From Acidimicrobiaceae bacterium (GTDB lineage Bacteria > Actinomycetota > Acidimicrobiia > Acidimicrobiales > RAAP-2): a DNA stretch of 37,656 nt. Under the pieces are notes generated by a model that saw only the letters and a list, made by a program, of their open reading frames with translations, ran no database searches and was not told the DNA's origin. Of this stretch, positions 35,273 to 37,656 are shown piece after piece (position 1 is the stretch's first letter; every line of letters starts with the position of its first letter). The stretch spans positions 1 to 37,656 of the forward strand of contig DAIEHI010000048.1 in the NCBI GenBank assembly GCA_027355725.1, given 5' to 3'. A program made the translations under genes and the position numbers.

Positions 35273-35425
35273 GGAACTCCACATCAATCACTGCTACGCG
35301 CCGGTCGCCGTCGAGGGCCGTGGTGCGGCCAACGCTCATAAGACTTGCACACAAACGGGCATGTTTCCTCGGGTCCTATGTCCCTATGTCGAGGGCCCGC
35401 GCACGCTCTTGAAACTCGCGCCAAA

Positions 35426-35701
35426 CTATCTGCCATGACCGACGTGCCACTTGTTGCACGTAGCGCAGCGATACACGTTCATAGGTGCTCCGTCACGCGA
35501 CGAGAGTTGTCGCGCGCGGGCCTCAGCCTGCTCTCGGTGCGGGTAGCCCTTCTTGGCCTGTCCCGTCGCTGTCGTGTGAGCATTGGCGCTTCGCCGCAGC
35601 GAGGTTCCCCGGCCCCGACCACGTCCACCGTAGCGACTCGACCAAAAAAGGACGAGGACCACCAGCGCAATGGCGAAGCCGAGGATAACGAGGTTGCTCA
35701 C
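35426..35701 (-). CDS. Small membrane-anchored protein with C-terminal Cys/His module
   Basis: 91 residues from GTG 35701. An N-terminal hydrophobic helix (SNLVILGFAIALVVLVLFW) is followed by a Gly/Arg-rich linker (GGRGRGRG) and a C-terminal module YRCATCNKWHVGHGR with REQAEARARQL before it. Two Cys and two His with CxxC spacing resemble a small zinc ribbon, and a similar YRCxxCxxWHxGH ending occurs in phage and plasmid small proteins; whether it binds zinc is unknown. The start overlaps the stop of the 26-residue ORF by four bases (GTGA), which decides it over an upstream in-frame codon. I cannot assign a function. Confidence 0.6.
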   Translation of the reverse strand: MSNLVILGFAIALVVLVLFWSSRYGGRGRGRGTSLRRSANAHTTATGQAKKGYPHREQAEARARQLSSRDGAPMNVYRCATCNKWHVGHGR

Positions 35702-35778
35702 GGGCGCCGACCCCACTGAACGCGAGCCATCTCTCGCCGCTGTGCGTTGTGGATGCGCTTCCTACGAAACGGGCTCAT
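35698..35778 (-). CDS. 26-residue Arg/Lys-rich small ORF, coupled to the next gene
   Basis: Read on the minus strand: ATG at 35778, 26 codons, TGA at 35700-35698. The peptide is MSPFRRKRIHNAQRREMARV followed by QWGRRP, strongly basic. A good ribosome site (GAGGAGAACC) precedes the ATG and its stop overlaps the GTG of the membrane-anchored small protein, so it may be a leader peptide that couples translation or a genuine micro-protein. It is too short to support a function. Confidence 0.5.
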   Translation of the reverse strand: MSPFRRKRIHNAQRREMARVQWGRRP

Positions 35779-35866
35779 AGGTTCTCCTCACGATTCCTCC
35801 ACGGTACTGGTTAGTGCATCTGGAGTCGAGGGTGGCGCTGGCACTGTGACGACCGTGCACTGAGCT

Positions 35867-36361
35867 TTAGATGCTCACGCCACGGGTCGTCACCTGCTGC
35901 TCAAGTTCAAGGAGAGTGAGCTTCATATTCACGCCTCCGGCGTAGCCACCGATGCCGTTGCTCGCCACCACTCGGTGGCACGGCACGATGATGGGAATGG
36001 GGTTCCTCCCGTTGGCTTGTCCGACCGCCCTGAACCCCTTGGGACTGTCGACTCGATGGGCCAGGTCGCTGTACGTGATCGTCTCTCCATAGGGGATCTT
36101 CATCAACTCACCCCACACGGCTCGTTGGAAGTGGGTGCCGTTGAGTCGCACGGGTACATCGAAGCTCAGACGCTCACCCGCAAGATACTGCGTGAGTTGT
36201 GTGGCGGCGTCGTGCAGTACGTTCGTCGGGTCACCGTCGCGCGCGGTCGCGACGCGCGCGGGCGTGGGCAACTCAATACGAGTGAGGTACTCACCTTCAG
36301 CGTGCAGCACGAGCGTGCCAATCGAGGTGTCGATCACGGCAAGGCATGTGGTGTTGGTCAT
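35867..36361 (-). CDS. ogt: Methylated-DNA--protein-cysteine methyltransferase (Ogt/AGT)
   Basis: 164 residues. It contains the active-site motif PIIVPCHRVVAS with acceptor C128, the DNA-binding wing FQRAVWGELMKIPYGET, FRAVGQANGRNP and the start of the N-terminal ribonuclease-H-like domain. The enzyme removes alkyl groups from O6-alkylguanine in a single-turnover suicide reaction. The start ATG 36361 overlaps the stop of the upstream Ada-AlkA gene (ATGA), deciding it over an upstream TTG. Together the two genes make a compact alkylation-repair unit, consistent with the adaptive-response locus of actinobacteria. Confidence 0.95.
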   Translation of the reverse strand: MTNTTCLAVIDTSIGTLVLHAEGEYLTRIELPTPARVATARDGDPTNVLHDAATQLTQYLAGERLSFDVPVRLNGTHFQRAVWGELMKIPYGETITYSDLAHRVDSPKGFRAVGQANGRNPIPIIVPCHRVVASNGIGGYAGGVNMKLTLLELEQQVTTRGVSI

Positions 36362-37656
36362 GTGGTGCTCTCTTTCATAGTGGCAGGATTGGTAGGGATG
36401 GACCACAGGTGGGCCATGGCGTAACTACGCCATGGGCGCCAACGATCGCTGAGCCGAGACGACTCGGCTGGATCCAACGGTGCTCCGACTGCGCTGAGGC
36501 CTCGTTTGATGCCCAGGTCGCTCGCCATATACGCATCGGGGTCGCGAAGAGCACGCATGGCTACGTACTGTGCGGTCCATGGACCGATGCCGGGCAGGGC
36601 GACCAGTGACCGCCGCAATTCTGCAGGGTCCGAACCGGGGTCGATGACGACGTCTCCCACGAGCACCGCTTCAGCGAGCGCGACCAACGCTCTTCGTCGT
36701 GTCGCTGGCATCGAGAACGCGCCCGGGTCATCCTTAGCGAGCGCAATGAGTGCTTCGGGCGTGGGGAAGAGGTGAGTGATTGACCCAAAGGGACGCGCGA
36801 GCGGCTCACCGGCGCTCAGGACGAGACGACCGGCAACAGTACGTGCACCGGCGACGGAGACCTGTTGGCCAATGATGGCGCGAACGGCGAGTTCAAAACC
36901 GTCAACGGCTCCCGGTACTCGACGCCCCGGGTCCCGGGTGACGAGTTCACCAATGAGAGGGTCTTCGCCAAGGGCCAGTCGGATGGCGATCGGATCGGCA
37001 TCGAGATCGAAGAGCTGGCGACACCGCGAGACTGCACTGGTGAGGTCACGAAGGTCCGATAGGTGCAGTTCGGCCTCGACATATGCCGGACCATGATCGC
37101 CCGTGGCACTCGGGGTCAAACTCACTACGGCGTAACCATGGGCGAGACGAAGACTGCGCTGGTAACTCGATCCTTCGAATGATTCAATACCCGTCACCAT
37201 GCGATCGATGAGAAAGCGAAAGACAGAGTCAGGGTTGAAGGGTCGTCGCGCGGCCAAGCGAAGTCGGATCCCTTGAGTGTCACCATCTCCGTAGCGACCC
37301 GGCGACTTCTTTGAAATGCGAGAACGCAACCCTCGCGGGGTATCGGCGAAGACTTGTTGCATCGTCTCATTGAACTGACGAACACTGGCGAATCCGGATG
37401 CGAACGCAATGCGGGCAATGGGGAGTGTGGTCATTTCGAGCAACGTCCGAGCGGTCTGGGATCGTTGGGCCCGTGCGAGGGCCAAGGGGCCAGTTCCGAC
37501 TTCGGCGGTGATGAGGCGATTGAGGTGGCGATCGCTGTACCCCAAGCGTTGGGCCAATCCCATAACTCCCTCGCGATCCACGATGCCGTCTCGAATGAGA
37601 CGCATCGCCCGAGCGACGACGTCGGCACGAACGTTCCATTCGGGCGATCCTGGCGT
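36358..37656 (-). CDS. Ada (AraC domain) - AlkA (3-methyladenine glycosylase II) fusion, 5' truncated by window edge
   Basis: The frame is open to the last base of the window, so the N-terminus (the Ada zinc-binding/methyl-phosphotriester domain) is only partly visible as SPEWNVRADVVARAMRLI. Then follow the AraC-type helix-turn-helix (LAQRLGYSDRHLNRLI and IAFASGFASVRQFNETM), the AlkA N domain and the HhH-GPD glycosylase. The glycosylase has the hairpin LPGIGPWTAQYVAMRAL and the catalytic Asp in MASDLGIKRGL. The fusion senses alkyl-phosphotriesters, activates transcription and excises 3-methyladenine-type bases. Fused Ada-AlkA proteins are typical of actinobacteria. Its TGA overlaps the ogt start by 4 bases. 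Confidence 0.92.
   Translation of the reverse strand, partial: TPGSPEWNVRADVVARAMRLIRDGIVDREGVMGLAQRLGYSDRHLNRLITAEVGTGPLALARAQRSQTARTLLEMTTLPIARIAFASGFASVRQFNETMQQVFADTPRGLRSRISKKSPGRYGDGDTQGIRLRLAARRPFNPDSVFRFLIDRMVTGIESFEGSSYQRSLRLAHGYAVVSLTPSATGDHGPAYVEAELHLSDLRDLTSAVSRCRQLFDLDADPIAIRLALGEDPLIGELVTRDPGRRVPGAVDGFELAVRAIIGQQVSVAGARTVAGRLVLSAGEPLARPFGSITHLFPTPEALIALAKDDPGAFSMPATRRRALVALAEAVLVGDVVIDPGSDPAELRRSLVALPGIGPWTAQYVAMRALRDPDAYMASDLGIKRGLSAVGAPLDPAESSRLSDRWRPWRSYAMAHLWSIPTNPATMKESTT

Overview
The window is a stretch of ordinary chromosome from a high-GC actinobacterium. The gene set fits the class: an imuB-dnaE2 mutasome, an Ada-AlkA fusion followed by ogt, two mycothiol-type (MshB/Mca-like) deacetylases, an actinobacterial-length S-adenosylhomocysteine hydrolase, and many genes with no leader and a TANNNT box just upstream of the start codon. 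An Acidimicrobiia-like lineage is my best guess, but it is inference from style and not from a marker gene. I saw no tRNA, rRNA, insertion sequence, prophage or CRISPR. Both ends cut through genes.

Layout. 1-3660: end of imuB overlapping dnaE2 (error-prone translesion synthesis). 3675-5931: divergent PLP-dependent lyase and nitrilase-family amidase. 6135-8932: NarL-type response regulator convergent with a LOV-domain hybrid histidine kinase. 9170-12082: secreted sedolisin-like peptidase and an acyl-CoA dehydrogenase. 12289-13452: D,D-carboxypeptidase-like protein. 13460-19253: six minus-strand genes (channel-like membrane protein, AI-2E family protein, flippase-like protein, sugar nucleotidyltransferase coupled to a KAS III, hotdog thioesterase). 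19290-20318: threonine aldolase, divergent from the thioesterase. 20420-23434: MgtE-N/CBS cytosolic protein and an NRAMP-related transporter with altered metal-site motifs. 23445-25111: tandem PIG-L/LmbE deacetylases, ending at an 18-bp hairpin shared with the convergent ahcY. 26696-28798: ychF divergent from a proline-iminopeptidase-like hydrolase. 28857-31558: TPP riboswitch, NCS1 permease and an APH-family kinase. 31542-35272: ABC-F ATPase, a very acidic small protein and a two-gene ABC exporter. 35426-37656: two small ORFs, ogt and the ada-alkA fusion.

How the genes work together. Stop/start overlaps (TGATG, ATGA, GTGA, TAATG) couple imuB-dnaE2, the two deacetylases, permease-kinase, fabH-nucleotidyltransferase, ada/alkA-ogt and the two small ORFs. 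The points most worth a second look are the NRAMP-related transporter and its MgtE-like partner (candidate Mg2+ rather than Mn2+ uptake), the APH-family kinase placed under a thiamine riboswitch (candidate thiamine or pyrimidine salvage kinase), the LOV kinase whose signalling glutamine is replaced by isoleucine, and a 36-bp divergent intergenic region where two leaderless promoters must overlap. No single locus is clearly a wholly new system.
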